In this document: positions 1-8,697 of the stretch, in pieces
How positions within the stretch are numbered: position 1 is the first letter of the stretch
Layout: the number at the start of each line of letters is the position of its first letter
Virus record (IMG/VR): IMGVR_UViG_3300020172_006270
Span: 1 to 64,000 of that record
Length of the DNA: 64,000 bases
Direction: 5' to 3' (one strand)
From: a virus
Program-made: the position numbers and the translations under genes
Notes under the pieces: model-generated
The model's input: only the letters and a program-made list of their open reading frames with translations
The model's database searches: none
Told to the model about the DNA's origin: nothing

Positions 1-96
1 ACAGAACCGGCTACTACAGAACCGGCTACTACAGAACCGGCTACTACAGAACCGGCTACTACAGAACCGGCTACTACAGAACCGGCTACTACAGAA
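1..96 (+). repeat. In-frame 15-bp tandem repeat (TEPAT)
   Basis: Six exact copies of the 15-base unit acagaaccggctact fill 1-90, and a seventh starts at 91 before diverging. The unit is five codons (Thr-Glu-Pro-Ala-Thr) in the frame of the downstream methyltransferase, so copy-number change would alter linker length without shifting the frame. The array probably continues to the left of the window. Confidence 0.97.
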
Positions 97-879
97 TCAG
101 ATTTTCAACAACTTCAAAAGCTGCTAAACAGTGATGTTTGGCCTGAAGCTGCGCCAGCTTTCTTGATTTGCAAAGAAACCGAAGAGGATAAATTCGAGCG
201 TGCCGAGGGCGTTATTGACGCAGTGAATGCTGATTTTGTCAACAAGAAGATTTTGGATTTTGGTTGTGGAGAAGGGCATGTCGTTAAAAAGCTCGCCGCC
301 CTGGGACACAATGTAGTTGGATTTGACATCAAGAAGCAGGGCGTGCTTGAATGGGATGAATCTAGCGATCCATTTTCTTGTAATGGACAGGGCCAACTGA
401 CAACTGATTGGCAGAAGATATTGGCTCAAGGACCATTTGATATGGTCATTTTGTATGATGTCATGGACCATTGTGTAGACCCGATTGCTGCGTTGCAAAG
501 CGTCAGACAAGTCTGCACATCCAGCACTCATGTTTTTTCTCGATGTCACCCATTCTGTGGCCCACACGGAGGACACCTATATCAGACAATCAACAAAGCA
601 TATGTCCATCTGTTCTTTACAGAAGATGAATTGAAACAAATGGGGGCCGAACCTGACTTTGCTCAAAAGGTGCTTTTCCCATTAGGTACTGTGGATGAAT
701 GGTTAAGGAAAAGCGGATTTGCTGTTGTCACTCATTCAATGGTAAGGGTTAACGTATCGCCATTCTTCAAAGATACAGCACTCGTCAGAAGTCGATTGCC
801 AAGTGCCTATGCTGGCCGTGAATTCCCGGAATGGCAAATGTCACAAGCATTCAATGACTATGTGTTAAAAGCAATATAA
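1..879 (+). CDS. SAM-dependent methyltransferase, 5' partial, with TEPAT-repeat linker
   Basis: The reading frame is open from base 1, so the start lies outside the window; an internal TTG at 163 is not needed as a start. The visible part has six TEPAT pentapeptides, a short linker and then a class I methyltransferase domain: the glycine-rich SAM loop ILDFGCGEGH, an acidic residue closing the next strand (VVGFDI) and DMVILYDVMDH as a motif-II-like strand. The C-terminal part is less typical. The Thr/Pro-rich repeat looks like a flexible tether between domains, so the full protein may carry another enzyme N-terminally. It leads a rightward cassette of sugar-nucleotide and glycosyltransferase genes, so a sugar methyltransferase is the likeliest role; the substrate is unknown. 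Confidence 0.85.
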   Translation, partial: TEPATTEPATTEPATTEPATTEPATTEPATTESDFQQLQKLLNSDVWPEAAPAFLICKETEEDKFERAEGVIDAVNADFVNKKILDFGCGEGHVVKKLAALGHNVVGFDIKKQGVLEWDESSDPFSCNGQGQLTTDWQKILAQGPFDMVILYDVMDHCVDPIAALQSVRQVCTSSTHVFSRCHPFCGPHGGHLYQTINKAYVHLFFTEDELKQMGAEPDFAQKVLFPLGTVDEWLRKSGFAVVTHSMVRVNVSPFFKDTALVRSRLPSAYAGREFPEWQMSQAFNDYVLKAI

Positions 880-891
880 AAGAGACGATAA

Positions 892-1542
892 ATGAAAATA
901 ATCATTCCTGTTAAATCAACATCAACTCGTGTTGAAAACAAAAACTTCAGGCCGTTCTATGGCGACCTTTCGTTGACAGAAATACTGTTGAAAAAACTTT
1001 TGTTTATGGGGTCAAACAACATATTCATAAGCTGTGATGATCCAGAAAAAGAATCACTAGCTCAGAAATACAATTGCAACTTTTCATTAAGAGATAAAAA
1101 GTATTGTGATAACGACACACCTTTGCCAGACGTAATCAGACAGGTGGTAAATCAAATTCCATATGACGAAGAAATAGCATGGTGTCAAGTGACCGATCCT
1201 ATGTTCAACGATCACGTCAAAGCGTTTGCTGAGTGGGAAATGAACAAGAAGAATCACGATAGCCTGTGCGTTGTTTATCCAATCAAAAAATATCTTTTGA
1301 ACACAGATCACATGCCAGTTAATTTTGGGTTTGGAAACTGGCATGTTAAGTCCCAAGACCTCAAAATGTTTTTTGATATGACATTTACTTTCTCAATACT
1401 AAAAAGAGAATCAATCGAAAGATGCGGATACCACATCGGCGCTAAGCCCTATTGGTTTAACGCATCTAACATGCACGTCGATATAGACACAATGGAAGAT
1501 TTTGAGTTGGCAAAATTCATATACGAAAGGAAGACAAAATGA
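892..1542 (+). CDS. CMP-sugar (acylneuraminate-type) cytidylyltransferase-like protein
   Basis: The 216-residue protein opens with IIPVKSTSTRVENKNFRPF, the nucleotide-binding signature of NeuA/KdsB-type enzymes (usual form IPARxGSxRxxxKNxRxF), with Lys and Arg replacing some loop residues. The length fits a single-domain NeuA. These enzymes activate sialic-acid-like nonulosonates with CTP for transfer to glycans. The C-terminal HVDIDTMEDFELA matches the usual ending, where an Asp-x-Asp helps bind metal. The gene follows the methyltransferase by 12 bases and overlaps the next gene through ATGA. Family is confident; the sugar is not known. Confidence 0.8.
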   Translation: MKIIIPVKSTSTRVENKNFRPFYGDLSLTEILLKKLLFMGSNNIFISCDDPEKESLAQKYNCNFSLRDKKYCDNDTPLPDVIRQVVNQIPYDEEIAWCQVTDPMFNDHVKAFAEWEMNKKNHDSLCVVYPIKKYLLNTDHMPVNFGFGNWHVKSQDLKMFFDMTFTFSILKRESIERCGYHIGAKPYWFNASNMHVDIDTMEDFELAKFIYERKTK

Positions 1543-2363
1543 AGCCTTTGTTCAGATGGGTCATAGGAGATGTAAACCCGGAAGGCTTTTGCGTTTTGTC
1601 GCAAGCGATAACAAACGCTTTAAGATTGTACAAAAATGATTTTGATTTCTTGATTTGTTCTAATGCAGTTAATTCTACATGCAAAAAAAAACTACAAGAG
1701 ATTTCTCGAAAATTCGACATCGAGGTATACGATCAATCTTGGATTGATTTGCCCCTCGATGAATCGTTGATATTGAAATCATCTGACCGCATTAGACAAG
1801 GTACGTTTTGGAAACTGTGTCCCACTCGCATGAGATTAGAAAGTCACGAAATAATATGTGACAATGACATTGTTTTTGCAAATCCAATAAATTCGATTTT
1901 GGAGTTCCTAGAAAACAAGAACATTCTAATGATGAAAGAAGACGCTTTTTGCGTAGGCAAATACTTCAAGCTATTCAAAGAAAAAGAAAACTACAACTCT
2001 GGACTTTATGGCTTGCCTCCTGGCTATGACTTTGAAGATGACTTAAAAGCCACTTGGTCTGAATCCAGGTACAGCGAACTTCTATGGAGAGACGAACAAG
2101 GTCTTGTAACAGGAACTCTAAAAAAACACGAACACATCACAATAGAGGCCGATGAAATAGTTCACTTGTTTGATGGCGGCAGATGCTCTGCATATGAATT
2201 TGAATTCATTCAAGAAAATGAAACAAAAGCTCGTGTGATGAGAAATATGAAATTCAACGAATTCAAATTTTCTAGCACAGACAAAGGCTATCATTTTCTA
2301 GGAGTAAACAGAAGCGTTCACAAAAAGTGGATTGAGTATAAGACAAGCAGAATGCTCTTATGA
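1539..2363 (+). CDS. Putative glycosyltransferase, MKPLFRW family, copy 1
   Basis: This 274-residue protein has no family I can name with certainty. It shares an N-terminal MKPLFRW, a central SHEIICDNDIVF (Asp-x-Asp-like, as in GT-A fold enzymes of the GT8 type), GLYGLPPGYDF, DEQGLV and a C-terminal HFLGVN with the leftward gene at 5045-5734, so the two are diverged paralogues. The acidic motif and the position between a cytidylyltransferase and a deacetylase suggest a nucleotide-sugar-dependent transferase. ATGA overlaps occur at both ends, and GGAAG precedes the start. Confidence 0.7.
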   Translation: MKPLFRWVIGDVNPEGFCVLSQAITNALRLYKNDFDFLICSNAVNSTCKKKLQEISRKFDIEVYDQSWIDLPLDESLILKSSDRIRQGTFWKLCPTRMRLESHEIICDNDIVFANPINSILEFLENKNILMMKEDAFCVGKYFKLFKEKENYNSGLYGLPPGYDFEDDLKATWSESRYSELLWRDEQGLVTGTLKKHEHITIEADEIVHLFDGGRCSAYEFEFIQENETKARVMRNMKFNEFKFSSTDKGYHFLGVNRSVHKKWIEYKTSRMLL

Positions 2364-2980
2364 GATATGTAACCTTTACGTTTGATGACGGTCTAATCAA
2401 TACAGCAAGAATAGTGGATAAACTAAATATTCCAGCCACTTTTTACATTGTGCTAGGCTGGGTGTTAAATGAAACGAAGATAAACGATTCATTCAATGTC
2501 GAACTGGATCATGGAACCATTGAAGAGTGGAAAAGCCTAAAATTGGACATAGGGTGCCACACTTATGACCATGAAAAATATTTCGATGAATATTTCAGCC
2601 ACAAGAGATTCTCTCAATTATTCATTGGTCCCAAAAATTTGGCAACGCCATATGGATTGAAATATGATTCAAAACTGTACGACAGTTGCAAGATAGGATT
2701 TTACGGCAAGTGCTACAACACACTGACCAGCGAGGACGTAAAGCAAATACACTCAATAAACCCATGCTATGACCTAGACAAAGAAGCTCTCAAGTCAACA
2801 ATACTAAATTGCCCAGACCAACAATGGATAGTATTGACTTTTCACGGCATCAATGAAGGCTGGATGCCGATCAGCTATGAAGAATTGAAATTCTGGATTG
2901 AGTTTTTTACTCAAAACAACTTCACATTTTTGACGATGACAGAAGGAGTTAAAAGATCATGCAAAAAATACTTGCTGTGA
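2360..2980 (+). CDS. Polysaccharide deacetylase-like protein (NodB fold, CE4)
   Basis: The 206-residue protein begins at once with the NodB motif TFDDG, whose two aspartates act in catalysis and metal binding, and has CHTYDH near residue 75, matching the second metal-binding motif H(S/T)xxH. Family members remove N- or O-acetyl groups from glycans such as chitooligosaccharide, peptidoglycan or capsule. It is short for CE4, and the later motifs are only loosely visible. No signal peptide is present, so it should act in the cytoplasm on glycan precursors. ATGA coupling links it to the gene before. Confidence 0.8.
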   Translation: MRYVTFTFDDGLINTARIVDKLNIPATFYIVLGWVLNETKINDSFNVELDHGTIEEWKSLKLDIGCHTYDHEKYFDEYFSHKRFSQLFIGPKNLATPYGLKYDSKLYDSCKIGFYGKCYNTLTSEDVKQIHSINPCYDLDKEALKSTILNCPDQQWIVLTFHGINEGWMPISYEELKFWIEFFTQNNFTFLTMTEGVKRSCKKYLL

Positions 2981-3774
2981 CGACATATAACCGACTATTG
3001 TTCTTGCAAGAAATGATTCATGGATTTTTTAGACACACAAAAAACATAAATGAATGGACCCTAATCATTGCCGATGATGGATCATCTGATGGCACAAAAG
3101 AGTTCATTGAAAAACTCGATTTTCCCAATGCCATAAAAATCTACAATAATAGGATTGGCATTTCCAACCAAACCAACTCAATCTTTTTAGAGTTGTCGAA
3201 ACTCAAAGAATTCGTCTGCTTCAAAGCAGATGACGATATGATGTTCATCAAAGATGGCTGGGACAGCCTATATTTGGAAGCAATGAATTCGAGTGGATTT
3301 CAACATTTATGCTTCGATCATTATCTGTTTAACCAATTCGGCGAGTTCAAGAAGAATGTGTTCTTGCATCCAATAATAAACAAATCTGTACTGGCTCGGA
3401 CTCCGACCATGTTCGCCAAAGGATGCTTCTATACCATAACCGATTCCATTTTGAAATCAGTTGGCTATATGGACTCAAACATTTTCTTTCATGGTCTTGA
3501 ACACGTTGATTATTCAATGCGATGCGCCCGTGCTGGATTTAATGACCCGAACCATATATTCGATGCCAAAGATTCAGATTTGTTTTTGAGCTATCGCTTC
3601 CCAATACTCGGCAGTGATCGACCTTGCTTGGAAAGAAGCACCTACAAAGCAAATGGCAATGGACAAACAGAAACAGAAATCAAAAAGACAACAATAATGA
3701 CACCCACAAGAATTTTTGTTGATTACAATCAAAACTCAAAAAGAATGAAAGACGCAATCAAAATTATGCTATAA
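2959..3774 (+). CDS. Family 2 glycosyltransferase
   Basis: The 271-residue protein shows a GT2 layout: an N-terminal strand with TTYNR, the nucleotide-binding DDGSSDGT around residue 40, and ADDDMMF near residue 90 as the metal-binding Asp-x-Asp. A conserved aromatic/acidic segment (HGLEHVDYSMRC) follows where GT2 enzymes hold the catalytic base. The start ATG lies 22 bases inside the deacetylase gene. It is the last gene of the rightward group and meets the leftward GT8-like gene with a 6-base overlap of stops. Acceptor unknown. Confidence 0.88.
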   Translation: MQKILAVTTYNRLLFLQEMIHGFFRHTKNINEWTLIIADDGSSDGTKEFIEKLDFPNAIKIYNNRIGISNQTNSIFLELSKLKEFVCFKADDDMMFIKDGWDSLYLEAMNSSGFQHLCFDHYLFNQFGEFKKNVFLHPIINKSVLARTPTMFAKGCFYTITDSILKSVGYMDSNIFFHGLEHVDYSMRCARAGFNDPNHIFDAKDSDLFLSYRFPILGSDRPCLERSTYKANGNGQTETEIKKTTIMTPTRIFVDYNQNSKRMKDAIKIML

Positions 3775-4455
3775 CAAGGGCGATGAAAGGTCACTAATCT
3801 CAGGCAAAAAACCATCTCCCCTTCCATGTATGATTGCCAAATCTTGGTGATAGTGAAATTTCTTAGGTCGCCAATTAAACTCAGGAGGTAAAATTGCGAA
3901 CCTCAAATCACAATCCCATAGAGTTTTTCTAAAGGATGGCTGATCGTGTGGTTGCGGCTGGATTGAAAAGTTGACTTCCCACGACTTAAAAAAATCATGC
4001 GTATCACTTTTCCTGTAAAAGACAAGCCCGCAATTTAAGTCAGGAAAACACAGTGGCACATTGAATGTATCGCTCCATTTGGTGGTTCTGCATGAGTCGT
4101 GAGCGACAACTATGCTAAACTTGTCGAGCATCGAAAACATACAATCAATGTCTACCAAGGTTTTTATATCGCCATCCAAATACAGATTTTTTTCAAACCT
4201 CGTTTCCGACAGAATCTTAATTTTTGATTCAAAATAGACTCTACCCTCGCTCCAACCAGGAGCGGTATAACCATTAGGTATGAGATTTGGAATCTTGACT
4301 ATTTCATCAAATGCCGAAGACGTAAAGTCAACATCTGTGTACAGAACAAAATGAACATCAGTAGAATGCTTCCTGAAGTTCGCCGCAGAAATTGCCGCTT
4401 CGATGCAATACTTTTTGCTATCACAAGCAATGTAGTGAATACACTTTTCAATCAT
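3769..4455 (-). CDS. GT8-like nucleotide-sugar transferase
   Basis: This 228-residue protein starts with a short strand (HYIACDSKKYC), followed by VHFVLYTDVDF, and has NLYLDGDIKT near residue 95, the Asp-x-Asp-type motif of GT-A fold glycosyltransferases acting on UDP-sugars. A later LNCGLVFYRK matches the 'FNaGvml' segment of GT8-like enzymes. It is the last gene of a three-gene leftward run whose members overlap by ATGA, so co-translation is expected. The sugar and acceptor are unknown. Confidence 0.72.
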   Translation of the reverse strand: MIEKCIHYIACDSKKYCIEAAISAANFRKHSTDVHFVLYTDVDFTSSAFDEIVKIPNLIPNGYTAPGWSEGRVYFESKIKILSETRFEKNLYLDGDIKTLVDIDCMFSMLDKFSIVVAHDSCRTTKWSDTFNVPLCFPDLNCGLVFYRKSDTHDFFKSWEVNFSIQPQPHDQPSFRKTLWDCDLRFAILPPEFNWRPKKFHYHQDLAIIHGRGDGFLPEISDLSSPLL

Positions 4456-5048
4456 AATGCAATTATTTCAACCCCTTCGGATAATTTTTTCATTAAGTCT
4501 AATTGTTCATCCAAGAACATGCCATTCCCTTTTGTGGCCTCAAAATCAGAATGATATTGTGTGCCACCATCAATTCCTAAAGTGAAAAGTTGTTTCATTT
4601 TCAATGATTGAGCCACCTGTATAATTAAAACGCCAAAAGCATACTTGAACAATAATTGGTTTTTTTGAAAAAGGTTAGTAGAAAAACCATCTGGCGTAAT
4701 TATGTCATAGGAGAACAGTCTCTTTTCTTTATAGAGCCTGCCCATTTCACGGTCCTCTTGAACCAATGATGTTAAGTCCTTTACTGTTCTGCACTGATAA
4801 TTCATGAAAGCAGAACAAATGACGAACTGAGAATGTTTTGTTTGATCTTGAAACATTTCATAGTCTGTAAAATGACTTATCGGCGTGTTGAAAACAGCCG
4901 CAGCGTGATTGGAGCCTACCACGTTAAAAGCATTCAAGTATTCTGGCTTCCATCGACTCGATGATGGACCTTTGCCTACAGCTAGAAGCTGCTTATCTTT
5001 AAGCAGGGGCAACTCTTCGATGTGTTGAATGTTAACAGTCTTTATCAT
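4452..5048 (-). CDS. DUF115/GT42-like protein, possible sialyltransferase-type enzyme
   Basis: The 198-residue protein has an early LLAVGKGPSSSRW loop like the nucleotide-binding G-x-GPS segment of DUF115 motility-accessory factors and GT42 sialyltransferases, a middle QFVICSAFMNY and a late LFTLGIDGG. These resemblances are by eye and weak. A CMP-sugar cytidylyltransferase in the same cassette makes a CMP-sugar-using transferase attractive, but that is inference. ATGA overlaps join it to both neighbours. Confidence 0.5.
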   Translation of the reverse strand: MIKTVNIQHIEELPLLKDKQLLAVGKGPSSSRWKPEYLNAFNVVGSNHAAAVFNTPISHFTDYEMFQDQTKHSQFVICSAFMNYQCRTVKDLTSLVQEDREMGRLYKEKRLFSYDIITPDGFSTNLFQKNQLLFKYAFGVLIIQVAQSLKMKQLFTLGIDGGTQYHSDFEATKGNGMFLDEQLDLMKKLSEGVEIIAL

Positions 5049-5734
5049 GACGAGGCCGCAAGATATTCATTCCAAAAAAAGCTATCACCTGAATTGAGGC
5101 CCACAAAATGTATGCCCGCCCTACCGAAACACAAATGTTCCGCAGCATCTTTACAAGCAATGTAAATATCAGAAATAGGGATGACCTTTACATTGCATTC
5201 TAACAATATCGAAGCAACTAAACCTTGTTCGTCAAAATGACCTTCCCAATTCCCTAACAACTTAGATTCAATCTTCTGACCAAAATCAAATTTGGGCGGC
5301 AAGCCAAATAATCCTGTGTTTAACTTTTGATTGCTTGCAATAGTGCTATCGTATTTTCCATATCTTCTTTTAAGCCCTTCTGTGCAGAATATCATGTCGT
5401 CAGAGTCAAAAAAACTATCAATTATTGGAAGTTGACCATAGACGATCAAATCATTGTCTATGAAAATTTCATGCGAGTCGCTCCTAATTCTAGGAGGATA
5501 TAACTTCCAAGAAGTCAAAAAAGGATCAACGGATATTGATCTCAAACAATCTCTCTGGTCTATAAAGTTTACGCCCTGCAATCCAATTGAATGAACATTG
5601 TCTCCACTGTGGCATACAAAATAATCGCATGATTCACCGTATCTTTTCTTCATTAAAGATATAGAGTAAATCAGGGATTGCAGTCCTTCCTTAGAAGAGT
5701 TGCGACCTATTGTCCATCTAAATAAAGGCTTCAT
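5045..5734 (-). CDS. Putative glycosyltransferase, MKPLFRW family, copy 2
   Basis: Paralogue of the gene at 1539: both have MKPLFRW, SHEIFIDNDL (Asp-x-Asp-like), a GLFGLPPKFDF segment, DEQGLV and a terminal HFVGLN. I place the start at the ATG at 5734 because it aligns with the paralogue; a TTG at 5746 would add four residues. It is first in a leftward three-gene unit, and the 84-base gap to the divergent gene at 5819 should hold both promoters. Two copies facing opposite ways suggest duplication within the cassette followed by divergence. Confidence 0.7.
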   Translation of the reverse strand: MKPLFRWTIGRNSSKEGLQSLIYSISLMKKRYGESCDYFVCHSGDNVHSIGLQGVNFIDQRDCLRSISVDPFLTSWKLYPPRIRSDSHEIFIDNDLIVYGQLPIIDSFFDSDDMIFCTEGLKRRYGKYDSTIASNQKLNTGLFGLPPKFDFGQKIESKLLGNWEGHFDEQGLVASILLECNVKVIPISDIYIACKDAAEHLCFGRAGIHFVGLNSGDSFFWNEYLAASS

Positions 5735-5818
5735 TGAACAACCCAATAAAAAGAAACCAAAACACTCGTTTATTCTTGATTCAAGTGACTTAAATAAGTA
5801 TCCAGGCGAGGAGAATAA

Positions 5819-6847
5819 TTGGTTGATTCAAAAATAAAAATAACCCATGTTAATGACCGCTACCTCAATAACGGAGGAGCAGAAATTTTCCTGCGAGAGC
5901 TATACCCACACCTGCGAGATGTTACCATCCGGCAGAGCATATGCGTTCGCCCTGATCGTATCGACCAAGATTTTGCCAGTACATTTCCCTTCCCGGTAAT
6001 CGCTGGAGGGAGGCAGGAAATCCAGCAGGCCATAGACGCCGACGATGTGATAATCTGTTGGGGAAATAACCAACTTAACAAACTGGTTGATCGAAAACCA
6101 AAAGTTTGCATTTACAATGCTTGCGCAGATGCACGTCAGCAATTGCTGGGATGCAATGAAATTGTTACCCATGTAATTGCATCAAACAGTCTGATATGCA
6201 AAACCGTTGCATTCGACTTCCCCCACACTCGAATTCTACCAGGGGTTAACCCTGACCGTCTAATCACTACAGAATCCAGGGATGAAACTCGCCGCCTCCT
6301 GAACTATACAAAAAATGATTTTGTAGTAGCAATGATCGCTCGAATTGACTTCGAGAAACAGCAAGACTGGCTAGTGCAGTGCCGCCGACAGCTACCTCCC
6401 CATGTTAAGGCGCTTTTTGTAGGGGATGGCCCTGACCGTGCCAAACTGGAAGAGGTCGCCGATGAAAATTGCCGTTTCGTAGGCCACCAGAAGGCAGTAG
6501 GCAATTGGTTTAATTGTATTGATGCCTACTGCCTACTCTCCTCCACAGAGGGTTGTCCGGCTGCTATGTTCGAGGCCATGTTTGCTAAAGTCCCAATTAT
6601 CGCTACTCCTGTAGGATCGGTGCCAGACCTTATCGAGCATGGAAAAAATGGAATGGTAGTCACCAACCACAAGGAACTCGTGGTTGCCATCAACACCCTT
6701 GCCGATAACCCAGAATACGGCAAGTCACTCGCTAATGAAGCCTATCAAACGGCAATTGCCAATGGCCATATAAAAGAAACAGCATCACAGTGGGAATCTT
6801 TAATCAAAAAACTAAAGAAAAGAGGAACATGGAAGTTGTACAAATAA
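5819..6847 (+). CDS. Family 4 glycosyltransferase
   Basis: This 342-residue protein has a GT-B fold GT4 pattern: N-terminal NNGGAEIFLRELYPHL where the acceptor-side domain starts, VVAMIARIDFEKQQDW opening the donor domain around residue 175, and STEGCPAAMFEAMFAKVPI near residue 245, the conserved E-x7-E donor-binding motif. The start is TTG at 5819, about six bases after GGCGAGGAG, a strong ribosome site. It heads a rightward four-gene operon running to 9348. Confidence 0.9.
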   Translation: MVDSKIKITHVNDRYLNNGGAEIFLRELYPHLRDVTIRQSICVRPDRIDQDFASTFPFPVIAGGRQEIQQAIDADDVIICWGNNQLNKLVDRKPKVCIYNACADARQQLLGCNEIVTHVIASNSLICKTVAFDFPHTRILPGVNPDRLITTESRDETRRLLNYTKNDFVVAMIARIDFEKQQDWLVQCRRQLPPHVKALFVGDGPDRAKLEEVADENCRFVGHQKAVGNWFNCIDAYCLLSSTEGCPAAMFEAMFAKVPIIATPVGSVPDLIEHGKNGMVVTNHKELVVAINTLADNPEYGKSLANEAYQTAIANGHIKETASQWESLIKKLKKRGTWKLYK

Positions 6848-7587
6848 AAAACGAGCGTCATCTAGGCGACACTATGACCATATTGAATTTGTTGCACAGC
6901 AGGGCTATTGTGACAAATGAAAAATTCAAAATTTTTGGGCCTGATTTTATACCCATGTTGTTTGAGATATTTGAATACAAAGGATTAAGTTACGAAGGGC
7001 CTATGATTGAAGACTTAAATATGACCACCCCAATCATCAGCCTATTTCCAAGACTTACAAATGGCGTATTGGCACAAAACTTAGCGACTGTGACATTCTT
7101 GAACGGCGTCATGTTTAGACCCGATTCGCCGCCTGACTACAAACTACAAGAAGTCTGTTTGCCACAGTGCAAGCTGCCCTCTCAGGTAGCAGAAAATATC
7201 GCCTGTTTCCAATTCGACAGTCGCTCAATACATGAAGACAAGATGCCAATGACAAGCGAAGAAAGCATCATGAATATCAAAAAGTTCCAGCCCGAAGGCG
7301 TCAAGGTAGTAGGAATTGGAGGCCACGATACTAAGCCATATTTAGACTATGAATTCCAACTAGGTGACTTAGTTCAGTTGTGCAAGACATTAAAGAAATG
7401 CAATAAATTCATTGGCTCCGATAGCGGCATTTCTCACCTTGCAGGTACAGCACGAATAAGTGGAGACATCATCATCATCCACTCAAGACAACGACACTTC
7501 GATGAACTCAAGGTCTTTTATAATATCATGTACCCTACACTGCGATGCCATCACCGTTACCATAATAGCAAGAAACTTTTCTTATGA
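6829..7587 (+). CDS. GT9-like (heptosyltransferase-type) glycosyltransferase
   Basis: The ATG at 6829 follows AAGAGGAAC and gives 252 residues; the longer frame from 6790 lacks a ribosome site and runs deep into the previous gene. The N-terminal RHLGDTMTILNLLHS is the GDxxxxxP/L loop of GT9, and FIGSDSGISHLAGTA near the C-terminus matches the donor-binding D(T/S)GxxHLA motif. Shorter than typical GT9 (about 330). It overlaps the end of the GT4 gene by 19 bases and the next start by ATGA. Confidence 0.78.
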   Translation: MEVVQIKNERHLGDTMTILNLLHSRAIVTNEKFKIFGPDFIPMLFEIFEYKGLSYEGPMIEDLNMTTPIISLFPRLTNGVLAQNLATVTFLNGVMFRPDSPPDYKLQEVCLPQCKLPSQVAENIACFQFDSRSIHEDKMPMTSEESIMNIKKFQPEGVKVVGIGGHDTKPYLDYEFQLGDLVQLCKTLKKCNKFIGSDSGISHLAGTARISGDIIIIHSRQRHFDELKVFYNIMYPTLRCHHRYHNSKKLFL

Positions 7588-8696
7588 TCCCATACTTAGT
7601 TCAGAGCAACCTATCCTCGGAACAACATAAAAACTGCTGCCAACGATTTGGCTACTCTGCGGAATGGGATCGCTCCGTCCGAGAGAATGTATGGAGACGC
7701 CACCAGGAGGATAAAAACAAAGAAGCATCAGGGTGGAAGATCGGCGATCACCGTCGCCGACTGGTTCACTTCAAAGACAAATATGGACTTCAAGGAAACG
7801 ATTTTTATCTTACCTCCACATACCTGTTCCTGTCACTGAAGTTGCCAAAAAAAGAACTCAGACTGTATCAGGAAAAAATATGTGACACTTGGCGACCGTC
7901 CAACACACTACAACTGAAAATGGTTGAAAGCAAAGTCCATATAGCGGACATACAGCATGGACGAGAAACGCCTCCTGATTATTCCAACCTAGACGTATGG
8001 TTGTATTCTGAACCTGTGTCTGACCGGGTATTAGACAAGCCTTGGAAAATTCTCAAAACGGGAATTAGAGAACGCCGCCCGGCAGGTCGCCCAACGACTA
8101 TAAACAGAGCCGATCTGGAACAATTCTTTCCGGCGCAAATTGAACTAGGCTGTGGGCCATCCATCGAAACTGGCATTCCACCACTGAACTACTTCCACAA
8201 CCTATTCTCACTGCAAAAAAACGGCAAGTTCGTATTCGCTGCGGACGACGATCAATTACTGGATGTTTTCAGCGACCCCGCTGAATGGTATTCCAGGGCG
8301 GTCGTCATGCACCGACAATGTTTACTGGCCGAGCCGTCGCCATTCTACCACAAGCTCAAATGCCTGCATGATGAGGGTCGAATCGTTGGACCGATATTGA
8401 ATAACAATTTTGACGGGCTACCGTTAAGTGTGGGGCTGGAAGAATTTTCACTTCGCCAGTACGACGAGGACGGCCTATATCCATCCATTAAATTCCACCC
8501 TAACGCCAAATCACTCCTGGTAATCGGATCACACGCTGACCGCCGCAATTGCCAAGCTCACGCCCGCAATCATGGACTCACGGTCGTCTATATTGACCCC
8601 GAAGGATATACAATCGGAGACAAATTCGCCCCGTACCCAGTCGAATCACCCCAAGACCAAGACTACATACTCCGCATCCCAGCATCGGAGTTATAA
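7584..8696 (+). CDS. Sirtuin-fold (SIR2-like) protein with unique N-terminal domain
   Basis: The 370-residue protein has about 185 N-terminal residues I cannot place, then a sirtuin-like Rossmann domain: GCGPSIETGIPP (189-200) for the usual GAGxSxxSGIPDFR, a helix DPAEWYSRAV leading to AEPSPFYHKL as in sirtuins (xxAEPNxxHxAL), NNNFDGLP (273-280) for TQNIDGLH, LLVIGSHADRR (311-321) for the VxGTSL loop and VVYIDPEG (334-341) for the final VxIN strand. The zinc-ribbon cysteines, the catalytic His of the ELHG motif and the DFR arginine are missing, so it may bind NAD or a related ligand without deacetylating. ATGA-coupled to the GT9-like gene and two bases before a cysteine-peptidase-like gene. 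Confidence 0.62.
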   Translation: MIPYLVQSNLSSEQHKNCCQRFGYSAEWDRSVRENVWRRHQEDKNKEASGWKIGDHRRRLVHFKDKYGLQGNDFYLTSTYLFLSLKLPKKELRLYQEKICDTWRPSNTLQLKMVESKVHIADIQHGRETPPDYSNLDVWLYSEPVSDRVLDKPWKILKTGIRERRPAGRPTTINRADLEQFFPAQIELGCGPSIETGIPPLNYFHNLFSLQKNGKFVFAADDDQLLDVFSDPAEWYSRAVVMHRQCLLAEPSPFYHKLKCLHDEGRIVGPILNNNFDGLPLSVGLEEFSLRQYDEDGLYPSIKFHPNAKSLLVIGSHADRRNCQAHARNHGLTVVYIDPEGYTIGDKFAPYPVESPQDQDYILRIPASEL

Positions 8697-8697
8697 T

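Noticed and set aside
1-96. Short direct repeats at the left edge as a CRISPR array
   Set aside because: The 15-base units are contiguous with no spacers and code in frame; they are a coding tandem repeat.
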